64,000 nucleotides of DNA from Falsihalocynthiibacter arcticus (GTDB lineage: Bacteria > Pseudomonadota > Alphaproteobacteria > Rhodobacterales > Rhodobacteraceae). Shown in pieces: positions 8,966 through 16,910 of the stretch (its first letter is position 1; every line of letters starts with the position of its first letter). The notes under the pieces are model-generated. The model worked only from the letters and a program-made list of their open reading frames with translations. It was not told where the DNA came from and searched no databases. The position numbers were made by a program, and so were the translations under genes. The DNA lies in NCBI RefSeq assembly GCF_000812665.2, contig NZ_CP014327.1, positions 2,633,501 to 2,697,500 on the forward strand. The letters run 5' to 3'.

Positions 8966-9667
8966 ATGAAAACTTCGAAACCGATCCCAAAGCCCGACGA
9001 AGGTAAAACCAACAGTTTGCGCGAGCAAGCCTATGGCAGTTTCACAGAGCATCTTTTGGCGCGCTCCCTTCGGCCGGGTCAATTCGTATCACAACGAGAG
9101 TTGGTCGAGTTGACGGGGCTTGGTCTTGGTGCCATTCGCGAATTGGTCCCGAGGCTTGAATCGGAAGGATTGATCAAGACTGTTCCCAAACGCGGGATGC
9201 AGATAGCGCACGTCGATCTCAACCTGATCCGCGACGCGTTCGAGTTTAGGCTTTTCATCGAGGTAGAATCCGCATCCCTATTCACTCAAAATGCGTCGAA
9301 TGCCGATGTCGCGCGTCTCCATGAAGTACATGTTGCAATTGTTCAGGAATGTGAGGAAGCCGCGGCGGCAGGAGGCATTCAACCCGAACTCGTTGCGCGG
9401 GCGCAATCCATTGATTGGGGCTTCCACGCGACGATTGTTGATGCGCTTGGCAATCGGATAATCAACGATGCTTATCGCGTAAATATGATTAAAATCCGAT
9501 TGATTAAGCAAGAACAGACCCAATTAAACCTCGCGGTGATCGTTCCGACAATGCTTGAACACATCAAAATCATTGAGGCTTTCAAGGTGCGCGACGCTGC
9601 CAAGGCCAGCCAAGCAATGCGGGAACACATAATAAGCGCGAGAAACCGCGCCTTGGAACAACGCTAA
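8966..9667 (+). CDS. GntR-family transcriptional regulator (FCD/FadR type)
   Basis: DNA-binding repressor or activator, 233 residues. The N-terminal winged helix-turn-helix covers about 15-80, with SQRELVELTGLGLGAIRELV as the HTH helices. The C-terminal all-helical FCD effector domain follows, with family residues such as FEFRLFIEVESA and the ligand-binding His in WGFHATIVDALGN and MREHI. It probably controls the adjacent DHDPS-family gene and the divergent TRAP operon, given three copies of the same palindrome in their control regions. Likely effector: an acid imported or produced by these enzymes (inference). GGAGGTG ribosome site directly upstream. Confidence 0.9.
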   Translation: MKTSKPIPKPDEGKTNSLREQAYGSFTEHLLARSLRPGQFVSQRELVELTGLGLGAIRELVPRLESEGLIKTVPKRGMQIAHVDLNLIRDAFEFRLFIEVESASLFTQNASNADVARLHEVHVAIVQECEEAAAAGGIQPELVARAQSIDWGFHATIVDALGNRIINDAYRVNMIKIRLIKQEQTQLNLAVIVPTMLEHIKIIEAFKVRDAAKASQAMREHIISARNRALEQR

Positions 9668-9776
9668 CGGCCAAGTCATATTGGATGGCATTACAGACAA
9701 AAAAATTGTTAGGGGCAGGGTGGTTTCGTCTCACTCCTACTTTAATGCCGGTCCCCTAGTTACTTGATTGGCGCAA

Positions 9777-9809
9777 CCGGAGAAACTCGCCAGACGCGAT
9801 TTTCTCCGG
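9777..9809. repeat. Inverted repeat, 9-bp perfect arms
   Basis: CCGGAGAAA (9777-9785) is mirrored by TTTCTCCGG (9801-9809) with a 15-base loop. It lies in a 288-base gap (9668-9955) without a credible gene, between the GntR gene and the convergent SH3-domain gene. No T-run follows, so it is not a textbook terminator; it could be a bidirectional terminator or a recombination relic near the rearranged segment. Confidence 0.45.
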
Positions 9810-9955
9810 GCAATATCACGATGCGTCGTGACAAAAGCTTCTGGGGTCTTGCAGAGACGGGTTCGAATGGGACTGACAGCGGCAAACAACAGCCGATTAA
9901 TTCGACACCCAATTTCGAGGTGCTTGACGATTGGGTCTCTTCAATCGAAATAATA

Positions 9956-10717
9956 TCAGCAGGCGTTTAAGTAAGTTGCAATTGGCCATTCATCTTTTCG
10001 CAACATCGTTTTCTTGATCCAGCCTGCAGCCTCGCCGAAACGCGCGCGGCACCAAATTCCGTCAGAGGCTGTTGTGCAATAGTTGACCTTTAAGCAGGTG
10101 CCTTTTGGCAACGTCCCTACCGAGAGCGAATTTCCTCGTGGTTGTTCGCGGACGTTTAGGTTCACAAGCAATTCAACCGAGGAAATAACGCCGCCGCCCT
10201 CTGTGAAAATGGGCAGGGCCAATTCCTCTTTTGTTGCGCATTCAGCCGTGTAGCCTTTGTAAATACACCGGTGTTCTCGAAGGGCTTGGCTGAACTTGGC
10301 GTTCTCTGGGGCGCCATTCGCTCGCTCTAAAATAACGCTGCGAAATGTGTCCCCGACGTCACCAGTTACTCGATTTTGGTTGCCTCCGAGGCGGGCAATC
10401 AAAGCGTCATTCTCAGCATAGAGGGCAAGTTGGTTGTCTTCGATATCCCATGCTTTGACGCTGTCAAAAGGGGCCACACAATTTTCGGAGGTACCGGAGG
10501 GGCGCAATTGAGATTCTTCAACCACGCCACGCAGTTCAATCACATTCGTAAGCTCAAAGGAGCATGGAGCGGGGCTCGTTGAAAACGACGAGTCAAAAAT
10601 CAACCATTGACCAGAAAAAGCCTCTAAAAACATATCTTTAGATTGTGCTGTTGCCTGTATCGAAAAACAAAGAACAAGTGAATTGATAAGCCCAAATAGA
10701 CATAATTTCGATTTCAT
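9956..10717 (-). CDS. Secreted protein with C-terminal bacterial SH3 domain
   Basis: About 253 residues from the ATG at 10717 (a TTG at 10729 adds four residues). The N-terminus is a signal peptide (LCLFGLINSLVLCFSIQATA then QS), so it is exported. The middle part is unrecognised and Cys-containing (CSFEL, ENCVAPF, EHRCIYKGYTAEC). The C-terminus is an SH3b fold: VELLVNLNVREQPRGNS... LPKGTCLKVNYC... GIWCRARF... AAGWIKK, the pattern used to bind cell-wall peptides or other proteins. It starts 13 bases after the csgH-like gene on the same strand, so the two are probably one operon; a role in curli-type fibre assembly or surface attachment is only a guess from that neighbourhood. Confidence 0.7.
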   Translation of the reverse strand: MKSKLCLFGLINSLVLCFSIQATAQSKDMFLEAFSGQWLIFDSSFSTSPAPCSFELTNVIELRGVVEESQLRPSGTSENCVAPFDSVKAWDIEDNQLALYAENDALIARLGGNQNRVTGDVGDTFRSVILERANGAPENAKFSQALREHRCIYKGYTAECATKEELALPIFTEGGGVISSVELLVNLNVREQPRGNSLSVGTLPKGTCLKVNYCTTASDGIWCRARFGEAAGWIKKTMLRKDEWPIATYLNAC

Positions 10718-10730
10718 TTTCTTACCCAAT

Positions 10731-11096
10731 TTAATTTTTTACTGGTTCTATATCTGAAGTCGCGCGCGCGATCTCCAAACCTTCGGATTTTACAATAAGG
10801 ACCACTTTCAATGTGGTGTTGCCATTTAGGTTAATGCCGCTTGAGCCAATGGTGTCGATGCTGCCAGCGCGGATCTGAAATTCACCAGACTGTCGCAGGT
10901 TCGCGGTGCCCGATGCGTCTTCCTTGGAAACGATCATTTCCGCCTCGACAACACCATCGGACAAGCCAAGTACACGGCCCGTTATGACAACTTTGGACTC
11001 TTGAGGGACGACAGAAAGTTCAGCGATGGCAATATCGCCACTTGCAGGCGCACTTAGGAACATACTGGCCAATACAACTGCAGAAAATCTGCGCAT
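10731..11096 (-). CDS. CsgH-like curli assembly chaperone (probable)
   Basis: 121 residues beginning at an ATG that lies inside a longer open frame fused to a GMC oxidoreductase fragment. Starting at 11096 gives a clean signal peptide (MRRFSAVVLASMFLSAPASG). The mature part has the beta-sandwich pattern I associate with alphaproteobacterial CsgH, including SGTANLRQSGEF and a final VLIVKSEG..I. CsgH is a periplasmic chaperone that keeps curlin monomers from aggregating. It begins 9 bases downstream of the stop of a curlin-like C-terminal remnant, which supports the assignment. I recognise the family from pattern memory only; a profile search would settle it. Confidence 0.62.
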   Translation of the reverse strand: MRRFSAVVLASMFLSAPASGDIAIAELSVVPQESKVVITGRVLGLSDGVVEAEMIVSKEDASGTANLRQSGEFQIRAGSIDTIGSSGINLNGNTTLKVVLIVKSEGLEIARATSDIEPVKN

Positions 11097-11104
11097 ATTT
11101 GACA

Positions 11105-11217
11105 CTATTGACTTAAAGTGGTTTGCGTAATCACAACTGTGCCAGCATTTGAAAACACAGCGGGGGAACCTGTCGCCGTCGTGTTGTTTCCAACCTGATT
11201 GAACGTTACGTTTGTGG
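11105..11217 (-). pseudogene. C-terminal remnant of a curlin-like (CsgA/CsgB-type) subunit gene
   Basis: In the frame ending at the TAG at 11107-11105 the minus strand encodes about 37 residues rich in Asn, Thr, Gln and Val, including NVTFNQVGNNTT and GTVVITQTTLSQ. This is the texture of the last curlin repeats (alternating polar/hydrophobic with Gln/Asn ladders). It is out of frame with the GMC oxidoreductase fragment that precedes it; the coding signal switches frame at about 11217. The gene therefore lost its 5' part, including signal peptide and most repeats, when the GMC gene was joined here. Confidence 0.58.
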
Positions 11218-11762
11218 TTGCCCTCGTTGAAATCGGTGGTCGACGGGATGCCCATTTGCGTGGCGGCATTTTGGAAATCATCAAGAATGTCCCACTTCAA
11301 ACGCTGGCGCGCGACCTTCCATTCGCCGCCTTGGCCGTGGGTTATTCCGTCTGCATCTGGGCGATCTTGGGAGCGGACAAAATAGGGGAGGACGTCGCTC
11401 CAACCCCAACCCGTATTGCCCATTTGCGCCCAGCCGTCATAATCCGCAGCTTGGCCGCGCATGTAAATCATACCGTTGATTGAGCTGCATCCGCCTAAGA
11501 CCTTGCCGCGCGGATAACCCAAAGCACGTCCGTTTAGCCCTTTTTCCGGGGTGGTCGACATCATCCAATCGGTGCGCGGATTCCCAATACAGCGGAGGTA
11601 TCCGACTGGAATGTGAATCCATGGGTAGGTATCCCGCCCACCTGCCTCAAGGAACAAGACCCTTGTGCGGGGATTGGCCGAGAGGCGGTTTGCCAGCACG
11701 CATCCCGCCGTGCCGCCCCCCACGATAATATAGTCGTAATCGCCGTCTAAACTGCGTGCCAT
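11217..11762 (-). pseudogene. GMC-family FAD oxidoreductase, N-terminal third only
   Basis: From the ATG at 11762 about 182 residues match the N-terminus of choline dehydrogenase/GMC oxidoreductases: FAD-binding DYIIVGGGTAGCVLANRLS, then FLEAGG, and PRGKVLGGCSSINGMIYMRG (GMC signature 1). Similarity stops after PSTTDFNEGN at about 11217, where intact members continue for some 350 more residues. Beyond the break the frame reads through out-of-frame curlin DNA into csgH. The substrate-binding and catalytic His/Asn region is absent, so the product cannot be active. Confidence 0.85.
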
Positions 11763-11801
11763 AGTCAATTCCAATTGTTCGAGATGTAACGGCGTTTGCA
11801 G

Positions 11802-12355
11802 TTAATGGATGGCGAGCGCTGGAAAGATAATCAGCAAGCCAACCGCGATCACTTGGAGGCAAATAAATGGTACAAGTGATCTGAAAATCTCACCCAGTGA
11901 GATGTCCGGTGGTGCCACGCTTTTGAGGTAGAACGCGGCCGGACCAAAGGGCGGTGTGAGGAATGACACCTGCATATTCATCGCGAATAATACGCCAAAC
12001 CAGACAGGATCATATCCGAGGTCTTTGATGATCGGCACGAAAATCGGCATGGTCAAAAGCGCGATCCCGACCCAATCAAGGAACATGCCAAGGATGAAGA
12101 GAATGAGCATCATAAACAGGATAATGACGGTGGGGGAGTCTGACACTCCTGTGATGAGGGTGGAGATAAAGCGGATACCTCCCATGAGGTTATAAACGCC
12201 AACCAAGGCGCTCGCGCCGATGCCAATCCACATAATCATTCCGACTGTGGCCAGTGTGTGTAGCGCGGAATCTAAGAGCATACGGAATGAAAATTCGCGC
12301 CGTAAAATCGTTGATGCAATGACGCCGGCAACCCCGATGGCGGAGGCTACGGTTG
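11802..12355 (-). pseudogene. TRAP large permease (DctM), C-terminal part only
   Basis: About 185 residues of the C-terminal half of a DctM protein: TLATVGMIMWIGIGASALVG, FLDWVGIALLTMPIFVPIIK and QVSFLTPPFGPAAFYLKS are typical. The N-terminal 240 or so residues are missing. Upstream, at about 12355, the sequence turns into the N-terminus of a D-2-hydroxyacid dehydrogenase in another frame. Half a DctM cannot form the transport pathway. The GMC fragment follows 39 bases downstream on the same strand, so both look like survivors of one catabolic operon. Confidence 0.82.
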
Positions 12356-12633
12356 CCCGCTTCTGCGGCAGCATCCAAATCGATATGATCAAAGCCTACC
12401 CCGGCCCGTACAATGATTTTGCAACGCTCCAATTGAGCGATCATCGAACGGGTAACGGGCATCTCGTGCCAAACCACCATCGCATCACAGGAGTTCAGAA
12501 CCGTTTGCGGAAGACGGTGAATTTCGCGTTCGCGGAATATATCCCAATCGATATTATTTCCGGCTGTCGCCCGTTCGATCAGAGCGTCGTCTGGATATTG
12601 TGCGTCGGGTGTCAGGAGACGAAAGCGGGGCAT
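12355..12633 (-). pseudogene. D-2-hydroxyacid dehydrogenase, N-terminal fragment
   Basis: From the ATG at 12633 (AAGAGGA leader) about 93 residues match the N-terminal catalytic domain of phosphoglycerate-dehydrogenase/CtBP-type enzymes, ending in VRAGVGFDHIDLDAAAEAG, a well known family motif. The next residues expected, leading into the Rossmann fold, are missing; instead the DNA continues as TRAP permease in a different frame. Residues needed for NAD binding and catalysis (Arg-Glu-His) are lost. Confidence 0.82.
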
Positions 12634-12668
12634 GTGAGTCCTCTTGGGTGTGGATATCACTATTTGTT

Positions 12669-12686
12669 ATTCTAGAAATCTAGAAT
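12669..12686. promoter_or_regulatory. Candidate operator, perfect 8-bp inverted repeat
   Basis: ATTCTAGA and TCTAGAAT flank a 2-base spacer (AA). The site lies between the divergent D-2-hydroxyacid dehydrogenase fragment (start 12633) and the GntR gene (12799), where the operator of that regulator would be expected. The surrounding bases are AT-rich, as in a promoter. Confidence 0.5.
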
Positions 12687-12798
12687 TTTAATAACTTGTC
12701 AATCCTGTTTTTTTCATGCTTGGTAAAGGAGTAAAATTAGTGGGTAGCGCGCTTAGCCGTCCATGCTGTAACTAGGAATGACCTATGAGGAGAGTGCT

Positions 12799-13521
12799 GT
12801 GTCGTTGACCCAAGATGCATGTGAGCGGATTCGCGAGGCAATTGTCTCTGGCAAACTAGAGTTCGGCGAGCGGCTGTCCGAGGAGCAAATCGCGCGGGCG
12901 CTTGGGATGAGCAAAGCCCCAGTGCGGGCGGCCTTTATGGATTTGCGCGACATGGGTCTTGTGACGGTTGTGCCGCAAGCGGGAACCTATGTGTTTGCGC
13001 CCTCCAAGCAGGACGTCGAGGAAATGAGCCACTTTCGCGCCATGTTGGAAAACAAGGCATTGAACGATGCCCTTGCGCGTGATCCCGAAGCGGTTGTACA
13101 GGGGCTTTCTGCGGCAATTTACCAAATGGAACAGGCGATCGCGTCGGGGGAATGGGCGCTCTATAGCAAAGCCGACAGCGCCTATCATCGGGTATTGTTG
13201 CAGCTTGCGGGCAATCGCTACCTTGAAAAAGCCTATGATTTGACCGCGACTGCTCTGGAGGCCTTGCGTGCTCGTTTGCAATCGGGGGAAGGGAACTTTT
13301 GGCAACGCTCTTTTGCCGAGCACATTCAAATGCGCGACCTTATCGTTAAGGGCAAATTCGACGCGGCACACGCGATACTGCAGGAACATATTTTGATCAT
13401 TAATCGCTCGCTACCCGAGCCAGATACAAATCCGTATAAGCGCACAAAAGTTCAGCGGCGTTCAGACGAAGAATGCACCGCGCTGATGCAGCAATACGGT
13501 CCAACTTCTCGCCGAGTTTAA
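12799..13521 (+). CDS. GntR-family transcriptional regulator (FCD type) of the decayed operon
   Basis: About 240 residues. N-terminal winged HTH (ERIREAIVSGKLEFGERL... EEQIARALGMSKAPVRAAF), wing QAGTYVFAP, then an FCD effector domain (HFRAMLENKALNDAL, SAYHRVLLQLAGNRYLEKAY, FAEHIQMRDLI). The GTG at 12799 is preferred because AGGAG lies 6 bases upstream (12788-12792); the ATG at 12778 has almost no spacer from its purine tract. It is divergent from the broken hydroxyacid dehydrogenase/TRAP/GMC genes, so it looks like a regulator that has outlived most of its regulon, though the TolB-like gene just downstream may still depend on it. Confidence 0.88.
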   Translation: MSLTQDACERIREAIVSGKLEFGERLSEEQIARALGMSKAPVRAAFMDLRDMGLVTVVPQAGTYVFAPSKQDVEEMSHFRAMLENKALNDALARDPEAVVQGLSAAIYQMEQAIASGEWALYSKADSAYHRVLLQLAGNRYLEKAYDLTATALEALRARLQSGEGNFWQRSFAEHIQMRDLIVKGKFDAAHAILQEHILIINRSLPEPDTNPYKRTKVQRRSDEECTALMQQYGPTSRRV

Positions 13522-13545
13522 CGGGCCGTTTTGCAGGAGAATATT

Positions 13546-14367
13546 TTGAAAAGTGAGATTGTGATTTATAACCTGGCCACGGGGTCCGAGGAGGTTATTT
13601 TGCTTTTGGATCAACATCTTGAGGCTCCAAATTGGACGCCGGATAACGCGGCCCTCATCGTAAATGGGGAAGGGCGGCTGTATCGCGTTGACCTAAGCGC
13701 ACCGGCTCTGGCAACCATCGAAACGGGGTTTGCAACGCAGATCAACAACGACCACGGGGTCTCGCCGGATGGGACCACATTGGTCATGAGCGATTCAACC
13801 GAGGAGGGGCGTAGTGTGATTTACACGTTGCCGACAAAGGGGGGCACGCCGACGCGCATAACGCCTTTGGCTCCCTCCTATTGGCACGGGTGGTCACCTG
13901 ATGGCGCAACTTTGGCCTATACCGCGAAGCGTGGCGATACCTTCGAAATCTACACCTGTCCGGTTCACGGCGGAGAAGAACGGCAAGTCACCTTTGGTTT
14001 TGATCACTGTGACGGTCCAGATTATTCGGCTGACGGCGCGTGGATTTGGTTCAATGGCGAACGCGATGCCAGTGTTTCTTTATGGCGCGTGCGTCCCGAT
14101 GGACGTGATTTGGAATGCATGGTGGCAGATGATCGGGTGAATTGGTTTCCCCATCCCTCGCCAGACGGAAAATATGTGCTCTACTTGGCCTATGAAAGCG
14201 GGACGCAAGGGCATCCATCTGAGCGCCGAGTTGAGCTGCGCCTTGTGTCCGCAGAGGGCGGCAGACCGCAAGTGCTCTTGGAGCTATATGGCGGGCAAGG
14301 CACGATAAATGTGCCGTGTTGGGCACCCGATAGCCAACGTTTCGCATTCGTGCGCTATCACGCCTAA
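13546..14367 (+). CDS. TolB-like beta-propeller protein
   Basis: About 273 residues from a TTG start at 13546 with GCAGGAG ideally spaced upstream; a TTG at 13531 would overlap that ribosome site. The protein is built of WD40-like/PD40 beta-propeller blades marked by repeated 'SPDG' turns: NWTPDNAAL, GVSPDGTTLVMS, GWSPDGATLAY, DYSADGAWIWF, HPSPDGKYVLYL, CWAPDSQRFAF. There is no signal peptide, so unlike TolB of the Tol-Pal system it is probably cytoplasmic. Related stand-alone propellers sit next to sugar or oligomer catabolic genes. It follows the GntR gene by 24 bases in the same direction. Function unknown. Confidence 0.8.
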   Translation: MKSEIVIYNLATGSEEVILLLDQHLEAPNWTPDNAALIVNGEGRLYRVDLSAPALATIETGFATQINNDHGVSPDGTTLVMSDSTEEGRSVIYTLPTKGGTPTRITPLAPSYWHGWSPDGATLAYTAKRGDTFEIYTCPVHGGEERQVTFGFDHCDGPDYSADGAWIWFNGERDASVSLWRVRPDGRDLECMVADDRVNWFPHPSPDGKYVLYLAYESGTQGHPSERRVELRLVSAEGGRPQVLLELYGGQGTINVPCWAPDSQRFAFVRYHA

Positions 14368-14435
14368 GCGGCGTTTTGGATTCCGGAGAGTGCGCTTCTG
14401 CCAAATGGTCTGTCAGCGTCATTGAGGTGGATTTT

Positions 14436-15239
14436 TTAGACGCGCCCGATTTTGAACCCCCGCGAAAGATGATTTCGCATCGAAAAAAGTAACACCACAC
14501 CGGGCAGCATGGAGGCGAGGGTGACGGCCATGACCAGTCCAATATCGGTTTGAAACCCAAAGAGTGCGTTGATCGCCATGCTGATCGGTTTCCCGTTGGT
14601 TGTGGTCAGGATGCGCGCGAAAACCACCTCGACCCACGAGAACATGAAGCAGAAAAATGCTGTTACGGCGACGCCCGAAGCAATTTGGGGCAAAAGGAAT
14701 TTCCAAATAAACATAGGCCGCGAATAGCCGTCGATAAAGGCGGTTTCATCCATTTCCTTGGGAACGGCCGAGATAAACCCTTGGAGAATCCAGATCGAGA
14801 TTGGGACGTTGAACAGGCAATGTGCCAAGGCGATGCCGAAGGTTGAGTTCACGATTCCGAGTGCGGAGAAAAGTTGAAATATCGGTAGGGTTAGCACCAC
14901 GGGCGGGGTGATACGAAAGGCGATGAAGGCAAGGAACAGGTGTTTGTCGCCTAAGAAGGAAATGCGCGAGAAGGCGTAGGCCGCAGGGATGGCAACGGGT
15001 ATGGTGATGCAGATATTGATCAGCACGTAAGCGATGGAATTCAGGAACGCCGAGCGTAGGTTTGGGTCGGTCCAGATGCCCCGATAATTGCCTAGCGTGA
15101 GGCTTCCGACGTCCATATTTGGGGTTGCCAAAGTCGCGGTGAAGCTGAGGAGGGTCAGTTGCACCAGCGGCAGACAGGTGAACACCATGAAGGCCAGCAG
15201 GGCCGTTGTTTTGAGGAAAGGGAGCGCGCGGATAAGCAT
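14436..15239 (-). CDS. ABC transporter permease, GlpQ paralogue (MalG type)
   Basis: Inner-membrane permease, 267 residues, six helices. It is a clear paralogue of the GlpQ-type permease at 21899-22747: long shared strings include AYAFSR..FLGDKHLF, ALAHCLFNVP, VPKE.DETA.IDGYS and FMFSWVE. The EAA loop (DETAFIDGYSRPMFIWKFLLP) is preserved, so it should still contact an ATPase. The gene follows its partner permease by 2 bases. No ATPase or binding-protein gene accompanies this pair; it probably works with the GlpS/GlpT ATPases encoded divergently (inference), or is a relic of a duplicated operon. It converges with the TolB-like gene. Confidence 0.85.
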   Translation of the reverse strand: MLIRALPFLKTTALLAFMVFTCLPLVQLTLLSFTATLATPNMDVGSLTLGNYRGIWTDPNLRSAFLNSIAYVLINICITIPVAIPAAYAFSRISFLGDKHLFLAFIAFRITPPVVLTLPIFQLFSALGIVNSTFGIALAHCLFNVPISIWILQGFISAVPKEMDETAFIDGYSRPMFIWKFLLPQIASGVAVTAFFCFMFSWVEVVFARILTTTNGKPISMAINALFGFQTDIGLVMAVTLASMLPGVVLLFSMRNHLSRGFKIGRV

Positions 15240-15241
15240 GA

Positions 15242-16117
15242 TTAGGCGGCCTTTTCTGTGGGCACGTCATCAAGCTTGCCTTGGGCTTTGCTAAACATCC
15301 ACGCGACGGTCAACACGATCATGAAATAGAGCACAGAGCGCGCGGCGGAAGGGCCGTAGTTGAAGGCTTTAATTTCTTCGCCGAGGTCAACCGCGAGGAA
15401 CATTGTCGCGCCGTTTGGGCCGCCCGCATTGATGGGGAAGGCCTCCGTGTAAATCATGAAAGAATCCATGAACCGCAATAGGATCGCCATAAGGAGGACG
15501 TTGTATAGCTTGGGCAATTGGATGAACCGAAACACCTGCCACGGGCCTGCGCCGTCGATTGCGGCCGCTTGGTAGTGGGCTGCCGGAACGGTTGTCAGGG
15601 CACTATAACAGAGGATCACAACCAAGCTTGTCCAATGCCAAACGTCCATCACAATGATGACCAGCCATGTAGGAACCACCGAGAATTTCCAATCTGAGGG
15701 CCAGCCGAAAGCAGGTAGAATGCGCCCCAAAAGACCCGTGTCTGGGTTGAGGAGACTGAGCCAAAGTGATGGGATCATGTTCCACGGCACCAGAAGCGGC
15801 AAGGCCACCACACAGAGCGAGACGCCGACCCAGAATTTTCGTTGGGGGATGCAAAGGGCAATCGCAATGCCAAGGGGAATTTGGATGGTTAAGATCAGCG
15901 CCGAAAACAATGTACTGCGGCCAAAACTTGCCCAGAAACGGCCTGAACTTATGATCTCGGAGTACCATTCCGTCCCGACCCAGAAGCGCGAGTCTAGGAT
16001 GAAGATTTCGAAGAAGGAGTAATTAACGACGGTTATCAGAGGGATCAGCCCCACGAGGCCAAGCACGAGTAGGGCTGGCAAGACAAAGGTCCATCCGACG
16101 TTACTGCGCGTTTTCAA
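15242..16117 (-). CDS. ABC transporter permease, GlpP paralogue (MalF type)
   Basis: Inner-membrane permease, 291 residues, six helices, with a TTG start at 16117 behind GGGGGAG. Strongly paralogous to the GlpP-type permease at 21027-21899: IPL.TVVNYS, IPLGI..AL, VIVMDVWHWTSLV, YQAA.ID.A..W.VFRFI.LPK and ILLRFMDSFMIYTE.F are shared. It lies 34 bases downstream of glpR on the same strand, so regulator and both permeases form one minus-strand unit opposite the main glp operon. Its likely role is a second glycerol or polyol translocation pore sharing ATPases with GlpSTPQV. Confidence 0.85.
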   Translation of the reverse strand: MKTRSNVGWTFVLPALLVLGLVGLIPLITVVNYSFFEIFILDSRFWVGTEWYSEIISSGRFWASFGRSTLFSALILTIQIPLGIAIALCIPQRKFWVGVSLCVVALPLLVPWNMIPSLWLSLLNPDTGLLGRILPAFGWPSDWKFSVVPTWLVIIVMDVWHWTSLVVILCYSALTTVPAAHYQAAAIDGAGPWQVFRFIQLPKLYNVLLMAILLRFMDSFMIYTEAFPINAGGPNGATMFLAVDLGEEIKAFNYGPSAARSVLYFMIVLTVAWMFSKAQGKLDDVPTEKAA

Positions 16118-16151
16118 ATGAAAAGCTCCCCCGAGCGTGACCGAAGCCCGT

Positions 16152-16910
16152 TTAAACCGTGACCACTTCGGTGCCCCAACTGCTACAATTCGCCAGCAGA
16201 TCTTTGGACAATGTACCGTCGGTAAAAAGAGCGCTCACATCCGCGAGAGAGCAGATTGTGAGCGGTGCTTTGCGTTGAAATTTAAGATGATCTGCAACGA
16301 CCATCACTTTACGCGAGCGTTTTATGGCGGTGCTGCTGACCATAATCTCCTGCCCGTCGAAATCAAGCAGGTCGCCGTCCTCATCAATGGCGGAACAGCC
16401 TAAAACCGAATAGTCAAACTTGAATTGTTTTACCATTTCAACGGTTAAGCCACCGACAATGCCACCATCGGCACGGCGCAAAACGCCACCGGCCAAAATG
16501 ATTTCGCAACTATGGTTGGCCGCAAGAATATTCGCGATGTTAATGTTGTTTGTCACCACCAATAGGTTTTCGTGGTCGAGCAGTTCGCGCGCCACGGCCT
16601 CGGTACTTGTCCCAATGTTCATAAAGACCGACGCGCCATTTGGGATTGCTTCGGCGCATTTCACGGCAATCGCCTTCTTGCCCGTATCGTTCAGGCGGCG
16701 GCGTTCCTCATATTGAATATTCACAACGCCAGACGACACCACCGCGCCGCCATGCACCCGTTGAAGACGGCCGCGATCGGCCAAATCAGAGAGGTCGCGC
16801 CGGATAGTTTGCACCGTGACATCATAAAGTTCGGCAAGGCCATCCACGGTAACTTTGCCCTCTTTGCGCGCAAGTTCGAGGATATCTTTCTGTCTAAAGT
16901 TTGAGACCAT
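16152..16910 (-). CDS. glpR: DeoR-family regulator of glycerol metabolism (GlpR-like)
   Basis: 252 residues from the ATG at 16910, with GGGAGAAAG upstream; the longer reading from 16952 adds an unlikely leader. N-terminal DeoR HTH: RQKDILELARKEGKVTVDGL followed by LYDVTVQTIRRDLSDLADRG, then RVHGGAV. The C-terminal DeoRC sugar-phosphate sensor domain has FMNIGTSTEAVARELL and the ILAGGVLRRADGGIVGG stretch. Its position, divergent from glpD and all glycerol genes, identifies it as the glp repressor; glycerol-3-phosphate is the inducer in characterised GlpR proteins. Confidence 0.88.
   Translation of the reverse strand: MVSNFRQKDILELARKEGKVTVDGLAELYDVTVQTIRRDLSDLADRGRLQRVHGGAVVSSGVVNIQYEERRRLNDTGKKAIAVKCAEAIPNGASVFMNIGTSTEAVARELLDHENLLVVTNNINIANILAANHSCEIILAGGVLRRADGGIVGGLTVEMVKQFKFDYSVLGCSAIDEDGDLLDFDGQEIMVSSTAIKRSRKVMVVADHLKFQRKAPLTICSLADVSALFTDGTLSKDLLANCSSWGTEVVTV

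Noticed and set aside
9764-9970. 68-residue ORF after the GntR gene
   Set aside because: TTG start without a ribosome site, no recognisable content, and it overlaps an inverted repeat and the end of the SH3-domain gene.
10731-11774. A genuine GMC oxidoreductase-CsgH fusion protein
   Set aside because: The middle part reads as curlin only in a different frame, and CsgH has its own start and signal peptide at 11096; the open frame is accidental.
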